A model generated the notes under the pieces. It had not been told where the DNA came from. It saw only the letters and a list, made by a program, of their open reading frames with translations, and did not search any database. From assembly GCA_052388455.1 (NCBI GenBank), contig JBQTIA010000128.1, positions 1 to 62,118 on the forward strand: 62,118 nt of DNA. The letters are read 5' to 3'. The stretch's first letter is position 1. The number at the start of each line of letters is the position of its first letter. This document shows positions 8,124 through 15,491 of this stretch, piece after piece. The position numbers and the translations under genes are program-made. This stretch comes from CAZSNH01 sp052388455 (GTDB taxonomy: Bacteria > Pseudomonadota > Alphaproteobacteria > Rhizobiales > Hyphomicrobiaceae).

Positions 8124-8489
8124 ATGGCTCGCGTCAAGCGCGGTGTCACCGCCCACGCCAAGCACAAGAAAGTTCTGAAGGCCGCGAAAGGCTATTACGG
8201 CCGTCGCAAGAATACGATCCGGATCGCCAAGCAGGCCGTCGAGAAGGCGCTGCAATACCAGTACCGCGACCGCAAGCGCCGCAAGCGCACATTCCGCGCG
8301 CTGTGGATCCAGCGCATCAACGCCGCCACGCGCGAGCACGGCTTGACCTACGGCCGCTTTATCGACGGGCTCAACAAGGCCGGCATCGAGGTCGATCGCA
8401 AGGTGCTCGCCGATCTCGCCGTGAAGGATGCGGCGGCCTTCAAGGCGCTCGTCGATCAGGCTGCGGCCGCGGTGAAAAAGGCTGCTTAG
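8124..8489 (+). CDS. rplT: 50S ribosomal protein L20
   Basis: The 121-residue protein starts MARVKRGVTAHAKHKKVLK, the typical basic L20 extension that threads into 23S rRNA, and contains YYGRRKNTIRIAKQAVEKALQY and RDRKRRKR. It is needed for early 50S assembly, and in other bacteria it represses its own operon. AAGGA lies about ten bases before the ATG. Two palindromic repeats follow it before pheS. Confidence 0.97.
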   Translation: MARVKRGVTAHAKHKKVLKAAKGYYGRRKNTIRIAKQAVEKALQYQYRDRKRRKRTFRALWIQRINAATREHGLTYGRFIDGLNKAGIEVDRKVLADLAVKDAAAFKALVDQAAAAVKKAA

Positions 8490-8495
8490 GGTGTC

Positions 8496-8529
8496 GTCCT
8501 CGGGCCAAGCCCAAGGATGTCCCGAGGAC
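8496..8529. repeat. Degenerate intergenic palindrome after rplT
   Basis: GTCCTCGGG (8496-8504) pairs with CCCGAGGAC (8521-8529). Inside it, TCCTCGGGC and GCCCAAGGA form an alternative short hairpin with one mismatch. It looks like a decayed copy of the perfect element at 8588-8610. It begins six bases after the rplT stop and might also help to terminate transcription, although no T-run follows. Confidence 0.6.
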
Positions 8530-8587
8530 CCGCCGTGCGGCTTGGCGCTATGAATTGTTGTAACGTGCTGAGCATCTGGAACCATGG

Positions 8588-8610
8588 ATCCTCGGGCCGA
8601 GCCCGAGGAT
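8588..8610. repeat. Perfect ATCCTCGGGC palindrome before pheS
   Basis: ATCCTCGGGC (8588-8597) and GCCCGAGGAT (8601-8610) form a perfect 10-bp stem with a three-base loop. This type of CCTCGGGC/GCCCGAGG palindrome is common between genes in Hyphomicrobiales genomes (from memory). It overlaps the most upstream possible pheS ATG (8609), which argues for a later start. Confidence 0.7.
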
Positions 8611-8635
8611 GACAATGATTGAGGCTTGCCACACG

Positions 8636-9718
8636 ATGGCTGCCAAGGGCACCGACATCGACCTCGCGAAACTCCAGGGCGAGCTTCTGAAGGACGTTTC
8701 TTCGGCCGGGGATCTAGCGGCACTCGATGCCGTGCGCGTCGCCGCGATCGGCAAGAAGGGCAGCGTCTCCGAACTGATGAGCAGGCTCGGGGCCATGGCG
8801 CCGGAGGAGCGCAAGGCGTTCGGGCAGGCCGTCAACGGCGTTAAGGAAAAGGTCGCGACCGCACTCGAAACGCGCAAGGGAGAGCTAGAGGCTGCGGCCC
8901 TCTCCACGCGTCTCGCCGCGGAACGTGCCGACGTCACGCTCCCGGTTCGCGCAGGGCCAGAAGCGCAGGGCCGCATCCATCCCGTGTCGCAGGTGCTCGA
9001 CGAGTGCATCGAGATTTTCGCCGACATGGGCTTCGAGGTCGCGGAAGGCCCCGACATCGAAACCGATGAAATGAACTTCGGCAAACTCAATATCCCGGCC
9101 GAGCATCCGGCGCGCCAGGAGCACGACACGTTCTATTTCGCACCGAAGGCCGATGGCTCGCGGCTCGTTCTGCGGACGCACACCAGCCCGGTGCAGATCC
9201 GCACGATGCTGTCGAAAAAGCCGCCGATCCGGATCATCGCGCCGGGCCGCGTCTACCGCTGCGATTCGGATCAGACCCACACTCCGATGTTCCATCAGAT
9301 CGAGGGGCTCGTTATCGACGAGACGACCCACATGGGTCACTTGAAATGGGTGCTCGAGGAATTCTGCAAGGCGTTCTTCGAAGTCGACGAAGTCAAGATG
9401 CGGTTTCGCGCGTCGCACTTTCCCTTCACCGAGCCGTCGATGGAGGTCGACATCGGTGCGGAGGCGATCGGCAAGCCGGGCAAGTGGCTGGAGATTCTCG
9501 GCTGCGGCATGGTGCATCCGAACGTGCTGAAGAACTGCGGCCTCGATCCGGAGAAATATCAGGGCTTCGCCTTCGGCATGGGCCTCGACCGGCTGACGAT
9601 GCTGAAATACGGCATTCCCGATCTGCGGGCGTTCTTTGCGGGCGATTTGCGCTGGCTGCGCCACTACGGCTTCCAGGTGCTCGACGTGCCGACGCTGAGC
9701 GGTGGGTTGTCTGGCTAA
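8636..9718 (+). CDS. pheS: Phenylalanine-tRNA ligase alpha subunit
   Basis: About 360 residues from ATG 8636. The N-terminal coiled-coil domain is followed by the class II catalytic core: motif 1 around HPVSQVLDECIEIFADMGFEVAEGP, motif 2 (RVYRCDSDQTHTPMFHQIEGLV), and motif 3 (FGMGLDRLTMLKYGIPDLR). It charges tRNA-Phe as an alpha2-beta2 enzyme with PheT. ATGs at 8609 and 8615 are in frame, but the first sits in a palindromic repeat. The pair is split by about 530 bases holding a dead parDE module, so co-transcription with pheT may be altered. Confidence 0.95.
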   Translation: MAAKGTDIDLAKLQGELLKDVSSAGDLAALDAVRVAAIGKKGSVSELMSRLGAMAPEERKAFGQAVNGVKEKVATALETRKGELEAAALSTRLAAERADVTLPVRAGPEAQGRIHPVSQVLDECIEIFADMGFEVAEGPDIETDEMNFGKLNIPAEHPARQEHDTFYFAPKADGSRLVLRTHTSPVQIRTMLSKKPPIRIIAPGRVYRCDSDQTHTPMFHQIEGLVIDETTHMGHLKWVLEEFCKAFFEVDEVKMRFRASHFPFTEPSMEVDIGAEAIGKPGKWLEILGCGMVHPNVLKNCGLDPEKYQGFAFGMGLDRLTMLKYGIPDLRAFFAGDLRWLRHYGFQVLDVPTLSGGLSG

Positions 9719-9779
9719 AGATGTCAGTCTCGCGCCGGGACGAGCAGCTATGGTACCATTCGCCATTCGAGGTGATGCC

Positions 9780-10048
9780 ATGGGCAACGAACAGAAAGTC
9801 ACGGTTGGCTTGCCACTCGACTTATCGCAGGCCATCGATCGGTCCATCGAAACCGGCGAGTTTCGAAGCTCGGATCGGTCGTATTGCAAGCACTCCGGAA
9901 ATGGAAGGACGGCCGCGAGACGTTCGGACTCGCCGACGATGAGATCGGCAGGCTCTGGGACGAAGGCATGAGCAGCGGTTCCGGACAATTCACCGCGGTT
10001 GAAGAACAGTTGAGCGAGGCCGAGCGTCGGGCGAAAGCCAGGGATTGA
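9780..10048 (+). pseudogene. Frameshifted ParD-type antitoxin
   Basis: The first 32 codons read as a ParD ribbon-helix-helix start (MGNEQKVTVGLPLDLSQAID, then ETGEFRSSD). One base then appears to be missing near 9873-9876. In the next frame the domain continues SVVLQALRKWKDGRE, DEIGRLWDEG and ends AERRAKARD at the TGA 10046-10048. Together these make a normal-length antitoxin of about 85 residues. ParD neutralises ParE, a gyrase poison. With the toxin remnant downstream also broken, decay is more likely than a read error, though a single-base sequencing error is not excluded for this gene alone. Confidence 0.75.
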
Positions 10049-10056
10049 GTGAGGTT

Positions 10057-10245
10057 CCGGGGCTGGGCGCTCAACGCGACAACCTGCGGCCGGGCCTTCG
10101 GCAGTAGATCGTAGGCGAATATCTGATCCTATACCAGATCGCCGGCTCGGATGTGCTCATCATTCGAGTCGTCAATGGCCACCGCGATCTCAGAAAGCTC
10201 TTTCTGCGTCCGAAACCCGACGATGACGACCCTACCGAAGGCTGA
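10057..10245 (+). pseudogene. Remnant of ParE/RelE-type toxin
   Basis: The frame reads GAQRDNLRPGLRQ, then a TAG stop, then IVGEYLILYQIAGSDVLIIRVVNGHRDLRKLF, which is the second half of a ParE toxin. About 45 N-terminal residues are absent and the in-frame stop breaks the rest, so no active toxin can be made. It follows the frameshifted parD in the usual antitoxin-toxin order and ends seven bases before pheT. Confidence 0.75.
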
Positions 10246-10251
10246 CCTCGT

Positions 10252-12684
10252 ATGAAATTCACGCTCTCCTGGCTCAAGGATCACCTCAAGACGAAGGCGA
10301 CGGTCGCGGAGATCGAGGCCAAGCTCAACGCCATCGGGCTCGAGGTCGAGGGAATCGAGGATCCGGGCGCCAAGCTCGGCGCGTTCCGCATCGCGCGCAT
10401 CGTAGAAGCCAAGCGCCATCCCAATGCGGACAAGCTTCAGGTCGTTCAGGTCGAGGTGGCCAAGGGTGAGCCGCTGCTCGAGGTCGTCTGCGGTGCGCCG
10501 AATGCTCGAGCCGGACTCCTCGGCGTCTTCGCGTCGCTCGGCACCTTCATTCCCGGCTCGAACATTACACTCGAAAAGAAGCCCGTGCGCGGCGTCGTCT
10601 CGAACGGCATGATGTGCTCCGCCGCCGAGCTGCAGTTGCCCGGAGAGAGCGACGGCATCATCGAATTGTCCGTGGACATGGCGGCGCACATCGGCGAGCG
10701 CTACATCGATGCGGCCGGGTTGAACGATCCCGTGTTCGAGGTGAAGCTGACGCCGAACCGTCCGGACTGCACCGGCGTGCGCGGCATCGCGCGCGATCTC
10801 GCCGCGGCCGGTCTCGGAACCTTGAAGCACGAAACACGCATCCAGGGCGTGGAAGGCAAGGAACCCTGCCCGATCGACGTCAAGCTGGAGTTCGCCAAGG
10901 ACGCGGCTGACGCTTGCCCCGTGTTCGCCGCCCGCTACGTGAATGATGTCAAGAATGGACCCTCGCCCGAGTGGCTGCAGAACCGGCTGCGTGCCGTTGG
11001 TCTCAGGCCGATCAACGCGCTCGTCGACGTCACCAACTACATCAGCCAGGATCGCGGGCGGCCGCTGCACGTCTACGACGCCGACAAGCTGAAAGGCGCC
11101 GTCCGCGCACGCTTCGGCAAGACGGGCGAAAAATTCCTCGGGCTCGACGGCAAGGAGCACGCCGTCGATGGCACGATGTGCGTCATCGCCGACGACAGGG
11201 GGCCGCTCGGGCTCGGCGGCATCATCGGCGGAGAAGCCTCCGGCAGCACGGAGGCGACGCGCAACGTGCTCATCGAATGCGCCTACTTCGATCCGGTGCG
11301 CACGGCCGCGACGGGGCGCAAGACCGGCCTCGTCACCGACGCGCGCTACCGTTTCGAGCGCGGCGTGGATCCGGCGTCGATCGAACTCGGCCTCGATCTC
11401 GCGACGCAGATGATCCATAAGCTGTGCAGCGGCACGCCGTCGAAAGCCAAGGTCGCCGGCAAGGCGCCCGTCGCGCGCCGGGTCATCGATTTCGATCTCG
11501 GCCGCGTCGAGAAGCTCACCGGCGTCACCATCGAGCCGACGGAGACGAAGGCCATACTCGAAGCCCTCGGCTGCGAGCTGGCCGGCAAGGGCAACGTGCT
11601 GAGCGTCACTGTGCCGACGTGGCGGCCCGACATCCACGGCCCCGCCGATCTGGTGGAGGAAGTGGTCCGCATCGCCGGCCTCGATCGCGTTCCGGCCACG
11701 CCGCTCCCACGCCTGCACGGTGTCACCCGTGCGGTATTGACCGACCGGCAGAAGCGGGCTCGCCGCGCACGCCGCACGCTTGCCGCGCGCGGACTGGTCG
11801 AGGCGGTCACCTGGTCATTCCTGCCTACGGGTCAGGCGCAAGCCTTCGGAGGCGGCGCGGAGAGCGTGCTGCTCGCCAACCCGATCTCGGTCGATATGAC
11901 CGCCATGCGCCCTAGCCTGCTCCCGGGTCTGGCGACGGCGGTGGAGCGCAACCGCAACCGCGGACTTGCCGACGTGGCACTCTTCGAACTCGGCCAAGTC
12001 TATCGCAGCGACCAGCCCGAGGATCAGTTGCAGATCGCCGCCGGAGTTCGCGCCGGGACCGCGCGGCCGTCAGGTGCGGGCCGGTACTGGGACGGGAAAG
12101 CGGAGGCGGCCGGGCTTTTCGATGCCAAGGCCGACGCGACTGCGGTGCTCGCCGCCCTCGGCCTCGACATTTCGAAAGTACAGATCACCCGCGATTGCCC
12201 CGCCTGGTATCATCCCGGCCGCTCGGCGACGTTCCGCCTCGGACCGAAGCAGGTGCTGGCGCACTTCGGCGAGTTGCATCCGGCAACCCTGAAGGCGCTC
12301 GACGTCGCCGGTCCGCTCTCGGCCTTCGAGGTGTTTCTCGACAACCTGCCGCCGGAAAAGCGGAAAAGCCGTGCCCGACCGCCGCTGGCATCAGCGGACC
12401 TGCTGCCCGTGCGGCGCGATTTCGCGTTCGTGCTCGACAGCTCGGTGGCTGCCGGGGACGTCGTCAAAGCGGCGGCCGCCGCCGACAAGTCCTTGATCAC
12501 CAGCGTTTCCGTCTTCGATGTGTTCGAGGGCGGCAGCCTCGCCTCAGAGGGCAAGAAGTCGCTGGCCATCGAGGTGACCTTGCAGCCTCAAACGGATACC
12601 CTGACCGACAAGGACATCGAGGCCGTTGCCACCCGCATCATCGCCGCGGTCCAGAAAGCCACCGGCGGCGAAGTCCGCGGATAG
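10252..12684 (+). CDS. pheT: Phenylalanine-tRNA ligase beta subunit
   Basis: The 810-residue protein has the full PheT architecture: the start MKFTLSWLKDHL, the EMAP/tRNA-binding domain (residues about 40-150, with HPNADKLQV and VCGAPNARAG), the B3/4 editing domain, B5 (RPDIHGPADLVEEVVRIAG), the catalytic-like core and the C-terminal anticodon-binding FDX-ACB domain (PVRRDFAFVLD...). It pairs with PheS and edits Tyr-tRNA-Phe. No Shine-Dalgarno is obvious. The upstream 200 bases are the parE remnant, so its translation signal has probably been changed by that insertion. Confidence 0.96.
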   Translation: MKFTLSWLKDHLKTKATVAEIEAKLNAIGLEVEGIEDPGAKLGAFRIARIVEAKRHPNADKLQVVQVEVAKGEPLLEVVCGAPNARAGLLGVFASLGTFIPGSNITLEKKPVRGVVSNGMMCSAAELQLPGESDGIIELSVDMAAHIGERYIDAAGLNDPVFEVKLTPNRPDCTGVRGIARDLAAAGLGTLKHETRIQGVEGKEPCPIDVKLEFAKDAADACPVFAARYVNDVKNGPSPEWLQNRLRAVGLRPINALVDVTNYISQDRGRPLHVYDADKLKGAVRARFGKTGEKFLGLDGKEHAVDGTMCVIADDRGPLGLGGIIGGEASGSTEATRNVLIECAYFDPVRTAATGRKTGLVTDARYRFERGVDPASIELGLDLATQMIHKLCSGTPSKAKVAGKAPVARRVIDFDLGRVEKLTGVTIEPTETKAILEALGCELAGKGNVLSVTVPTWRPDIHGPADLVEEVVRIAGLDRVPATPLPRLHGVTRAVLTDRQKRARRARRTLAARGLVEAVTWSFLPTGQAQAFGGGAESVLLANPISVDMTAMRPSLLPGLATAVERNRNRGLADVALFELGQVYRSDQPEDQLQIAAGVRAGTARPSGAGRYWDGKAEAAGLFDAKADATAVLAALGLDISKVQITRDCPAWYHPGRSATFRLGPKQVLAHFGELHPATLKALDVAGPLSAFEVFLDNLPPEKRKSRARPPLASADLLPVRRDFAFVLDSSVAAGDVVKAAAAADKSLITSVSVFDVFEGGSLASEGKKSLAIEVTLQPQTDTLTDKDIEAVATRIIAAVQKATGGEVRG

Positions 12685-12754
12685 AACCCCGGCAACCAAT
12701 GCTAAGGGCCGCCCGTAGCGGATGGCCCGCCAATGGACGATGCCAGACCGGTGT

Positions 12755-12792
12755 GTATAGCACTGCTTTACATGTGTGTTGTATTGCTATAC
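12755..12792. promoter_or_regulatory. Candidate HigA operator (inverted repeat)
   Basis: GTATAGCA (12755-12762) and TGCTATAC (12785-12792) are perfect 8-bp inverted repeats separated by 22 bases, centred on the start of higB. HigA antitoxins bind such palindromes to repress their own operon; assigning this repeat to HigA is inference from position. Confidence 0.5.
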
Positions 12793-13090
12793 GCTTGTCG
12801 AAGCGATAATCAAGAGCTTCAAATCGAAAGCGTTGGAGCGCTTCTGGACTCGCAACGACCAGCGCGGAGTGCGCCGCGACCAGGCTGAGAAGGTGGCCGA
12901 GCGGCTTACCGCGCTGAATGCGGCCCGAACGCCTTCCGATCTGGATCTTCCAGGCTTCGGTTTTCATCGCCTCACCGGCAATTTGGCGGGCCGCTATGCC
13001 CTGAAGGTCAGCAGGAACTGGCGCATCACATTCGGCTGGGATGAGGACCTACCCGACGCAGTCGACATCGATTACGAAGACTATCACTAG
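12776..13090 (+). CDS. higB: HigB-type (RelE superfamily) toxin
   Basis: This protein of about 104 residues matches the HigB/RelE fold: IIKSFKSKALERFW near the N-terminus, LPGFGFHRLTGNLAGRYALKVSRNWRITF in the core, and the acidic end DIDYEDYH. HigB toxins cut mRNA on the ribosome. GTG 12776 is the only ordinary start in frame; the conserved part begins about ten residues later, and the start lies inside an inverted repeat, so the true start is uncertain. It precedes higA by nine bases, the usual toxin-first order, and appears intact. Confidence 0.88.
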   Translation: MLYCYTLVEAIIKSFKSKALERFWTRNDQRGVRRDQAEKVAERLTALNAARTPSDLDLPGFGFHRLTGNLAGRYALKVSRNWRITFGWDEDLPDAVDIDYEDYH

Positions 13091-13099
13091 GAGAAGCCG

Positions 13100-13426
13100 A
13101 TGCCGTTAACCCCAAGACCACACGCCGAATTTCCGTTGGCTCATCCAGGAAAAATCCTCGGGGAAGCCATCGATGCGATGGGCGTCGGCAAGGCGGAAGT
13201 GGCCCGCCGTCTCGGCGTGACGCGCAAGATGCTGTACGACATCCTGGGCGGGAAGAGTGCGGTATCAGCGCCCATGGCATTGCGGCTGGAAGCCGTCGTA
13301 GGGTCCTCGGCAGAGTTCTGGCTGGGCTTGCAGAGCCAGCACGATTTGTGGCGGGCACGCCAGGCGCAGCCGATCGCTCGGGCCGGTACGAAGCAGGCGA
13401 CGGGCCGTCGCAGGACGGCGGCGTGA
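13100..13426 (+). CDS. higA: HigA-type antitoxin, XRE family
   Basis: A 108-residue protein with a helix-turn-helix in the middle (VGKAEVARRLGVTRKMLYDILGGKSAVS), preceded by the HigA-typical HPGKILGEAIDAMG and followed by FWLGLQSQHDLW. A short basic tail follows. It should neutralise HigB and repress the operon. GGAG sits seven bases before the ATG. With higB it forms an apparently functional module immediately after the housekeeping pheT gene. Confidence 0.92.
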   Translation: MPLTPRPHAEFPLAHPGKILGEAIDAMGVGKAEVARRLGVTRKMLYDILGGKSAVSAPMALRLEAVVGSSAEFWLGLQSQHDLWRARQAQPIARAGTKQATGRRRTAA

Positions 13427-13552
13427 CCACTCCGTCGGCCGTCACGCGGGTCTATCGGCTTGGCAAGCGCTCGAGGCGGTTGGTGCGGCGCGCCGGATGC
13501 CTTCAGACGTGAAGCGATGCACAACGACGGACGAACGAGGAGCAAGACGACG

Positions 13553-14929
13553 ATGCAAGATCAGCCCGCGACGCCGGCCGCTCAGGGACGCTCGGCGCCG
13601 CTCGTCATCCCGAACACGACCGGATTGCCGCACATCATCGTGGTCGGCGGTGGTGCCGGCGGGCTGGAGCTCGTCACCAAGCTCGGCAAGAAGCTCGGGC
13701 GGAAAAAGAAGGCGGCGATTACTCTCGTCGACCGGTCGCGCACCCACATCTGGAAGCCGCTGCTGCACGAGATCGCGGCGGGCAGCATGGATGTCGACCA
13801 GCACGACATCGAGTATCAGGCGCACGGCCACTGGAACGGTTTCCGATTCCGCTACGGCGAGATGATCGGTCTCGACCGCGCCAACAAGCGCGTGCATCTC
13901 GCCGCGACCCACGACGAGGACGGCCGCGAGATCACGCCGGACCGCTGGCTGCAGTACGACATCCTGGTCATCGCCATCGGCAGCGTGTCGAACAGCTTCG
14001 GCACGCCGGGCGTCGCCGAGCATGCCATCATGCTCGACACGCCCGAGCAGGCGCAGCGCTTCAACCGCCGTCTGATCAACGCCTGCGTTCGCGCCAACGC
14101 TCAGCCCGGACCGGTGCGGCCCGGTCAGCTGCACGTGGCCATTATCGGAGCCGGCGCGACGGGCTCCGAGCTGTCGGCGGAGCTGCACAGGACGGTGCGC
14201 GGCGTCATCGAATTCGGTCTCGACAAGATCGAGCCGGACAAGGATATCCGCATCACGCTCATCGAAGGCGCGCCCCGCATCCTCCCCGCCCTGCCCGAAC
14301 GGATTTCGAACGCGACGCGCGACGTGCTTCAAGGCCTCGGCGTGGTGCTGCGTACGGGCGCCCGCGTGACGGCCGTCAGCGCCGAAGGCGTGACCCTCGA
14401 CAACGGACAGTTCATTCCGTCCGAGCTCGCCGTGTGGGCGGCCGGCGTCAAAGGCCCCGACGTGCTGAAAAACCTCGACGGCCTGGAGGCGACACCGACC
14501 GGACAGCTTGTCGTCGAGCAGACGTTGCAGACGACGCGCGACCCGAACGTCTTTGCCTTCGGCGATTGCGTGCATCTGGTTCCACCGGGTGAGACGGCGG
14601 CGATTGCTCCGCGCGCGCAGGCCGCGCATCAGCAGGCATCGCACCTCGTGCGCCAGATCCGGCGCAAGCTCGCCGGACAACCTCTGGAGCCTTTCAAATA
14701 TCGCGATTTCGGCTCGCTGGTGTCCCTCGGACATTACTCGACTGTGGGGAGTCTGATGGGCTTCATCGGTGGACGCAAGATGATAATCGAAGGCTTCATC
14801 GCACGGATGATGTACCGCTCGCTCTACAAAATGCACGAAACGGCGGTGAACGGATTCGGAAAGACGTTCCTCGACACGCTTTCGCGCCTGCTGTCGCGGC
14901 GCACGGAGCCGCACGTCAAGCTGCACTGA
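13553..14929 (+). CDS. FAD-dependent NADH dehydrogenase-like oxidoreductase (NDH-2 type)
   Basis: About 458 residues. The FAD dinucleotide-binding GGGAGGLELVTKLG lies near residue 30, an NAD(H)-binding GAGATGSELSAELH near residue 200, and the late FAD motif FAFGDCVHL near residue 340. The C-terminus has FIGGRKMIIEGFIARMMYRSLYKMH, typical of type II NADH:quinone oxidoreductases that attach to the membrane by an amphipathic helix. It would pass electrons from NADH to quinone without proton pumping. I chose ATG 13553 because GAGGAG precedes it by about ten bases and the family N-terminus follows. Confidence 0.9.
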   Translation: MQDQPATPAAQGRSAPLVIPNTTGLPHIIVVGGGAGGLELVTKLGKKLGRKKKAAITLVDRSRTHIWKPLLHEIAAGSMDVDQHDIEYQAHGHWNGFRFRYGEMIGLDRANKRVHLAATHDEDGREITPDRWLQYDILVIAIGSVSNSFGTPGVAEHAIMLDTPEQAQRFNRRLINACVRANAQPGPVRPGQLHVAIIGAGATGSELSAELHRTVRGVIEFGLDKIEPDKDIRITLIEGAPRILPALPERISNATRDVLQGLGVVLRTGARVTAVSAEGVTLDNGQFIPSELAVWAAGVKGPDVLKNLDGLEATPTGQLVVEQTLQTTRDPNVFAFGDCVHLVPPGETAAIAPRAQAAHQQASHLVRQIRRKLAGQPLEPFKYRDFGSLVSLGHYSTVGSLMGFIGGRKMIIEGFIARMMYRSLYKMHETAVNGFGKTFLDTLSRLLSRRTEPHVKLH

Positions 14930-14953
14930 GCGCACATTTCCGCTCGAGCCGGG

Positions 14954-15352
14954 TCACTCCGGCTTGCCGCCCGACTTAAGGAAGTCGATGATCGCCTTGC
15001 GCTCGGCGGCATCCTTGACGGGCGGAATGATCATGTTGGTGCTGGATGAGACGGCGGCCGGGTCGGCGATGAACGTGTCCAGTGTCGCCTCATCCCAGGT
15101 CAGCCCCTTGAGGCCGCCGGAATAGCCGGTGTATCCCGATGCCTGCTCCGCCGGTTTGCCGACGATGCCTGCCAGCGACGGTCCGAGGCGATGGTCGTCC
15201 ACCTTCATGGAATGGCACTTGCGGCAATGGTTGTTGTACGCGACCTCGCCGTCGAGTTCGGCTGCCCGCACGCCCAGCGACAACATCGAGCCTGCGCAAA
15301 CCACGACGAAAGTCCAGCCTGCGATCACGCCGGCGCGCACGAAATGGGTCAT
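14954..15352 (-). CDS. Small periplasmic class I cytochrome c
   Basis: A 132-residue precursor. An N-terminal hydrophobic segment (VIAGWTFVVVCAGSMLSLGVRA) serves as signal peptide or anchor, and the mature domain carries the haem motif CRKCH at residues 43-47. The distal methionine is probably M107 (TNMIIPP), where many class I cytochromes have TKM. The fold pattern (LGPSLAGIVG after the haem) matches cytochrome c-550/c2-like electron carriers. It is convergent with the NDH-2-like gene. The redox partner is unknown. Confidence 0.9.
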   Translation of the reverse strand: MTHFVRAGVIAGWTFVVVCAGSMLSLGVRAAELDGEVAYNNHCRKCHSMKVDDHRLGPSLAGIVGKPAEQASGYTGYSGGLKGLTWDEATLDTFIADPAAVSSSTNMIIPPVKDAAERKAIIDFLKSGGKPE

Positions 15353-15491
15353 GATCTTTTCTCCGATCACCAGTTTCCATGGTGTCGGGAGACAACGCAG
15401 CGACCGGGGGAAGCGTTCCGCAAGCCGTGTGCCGCACTCGCAATGGCGATAGCGTGAAAATGATGAACCGCGCGCAACGAGCGGTCGAAGG

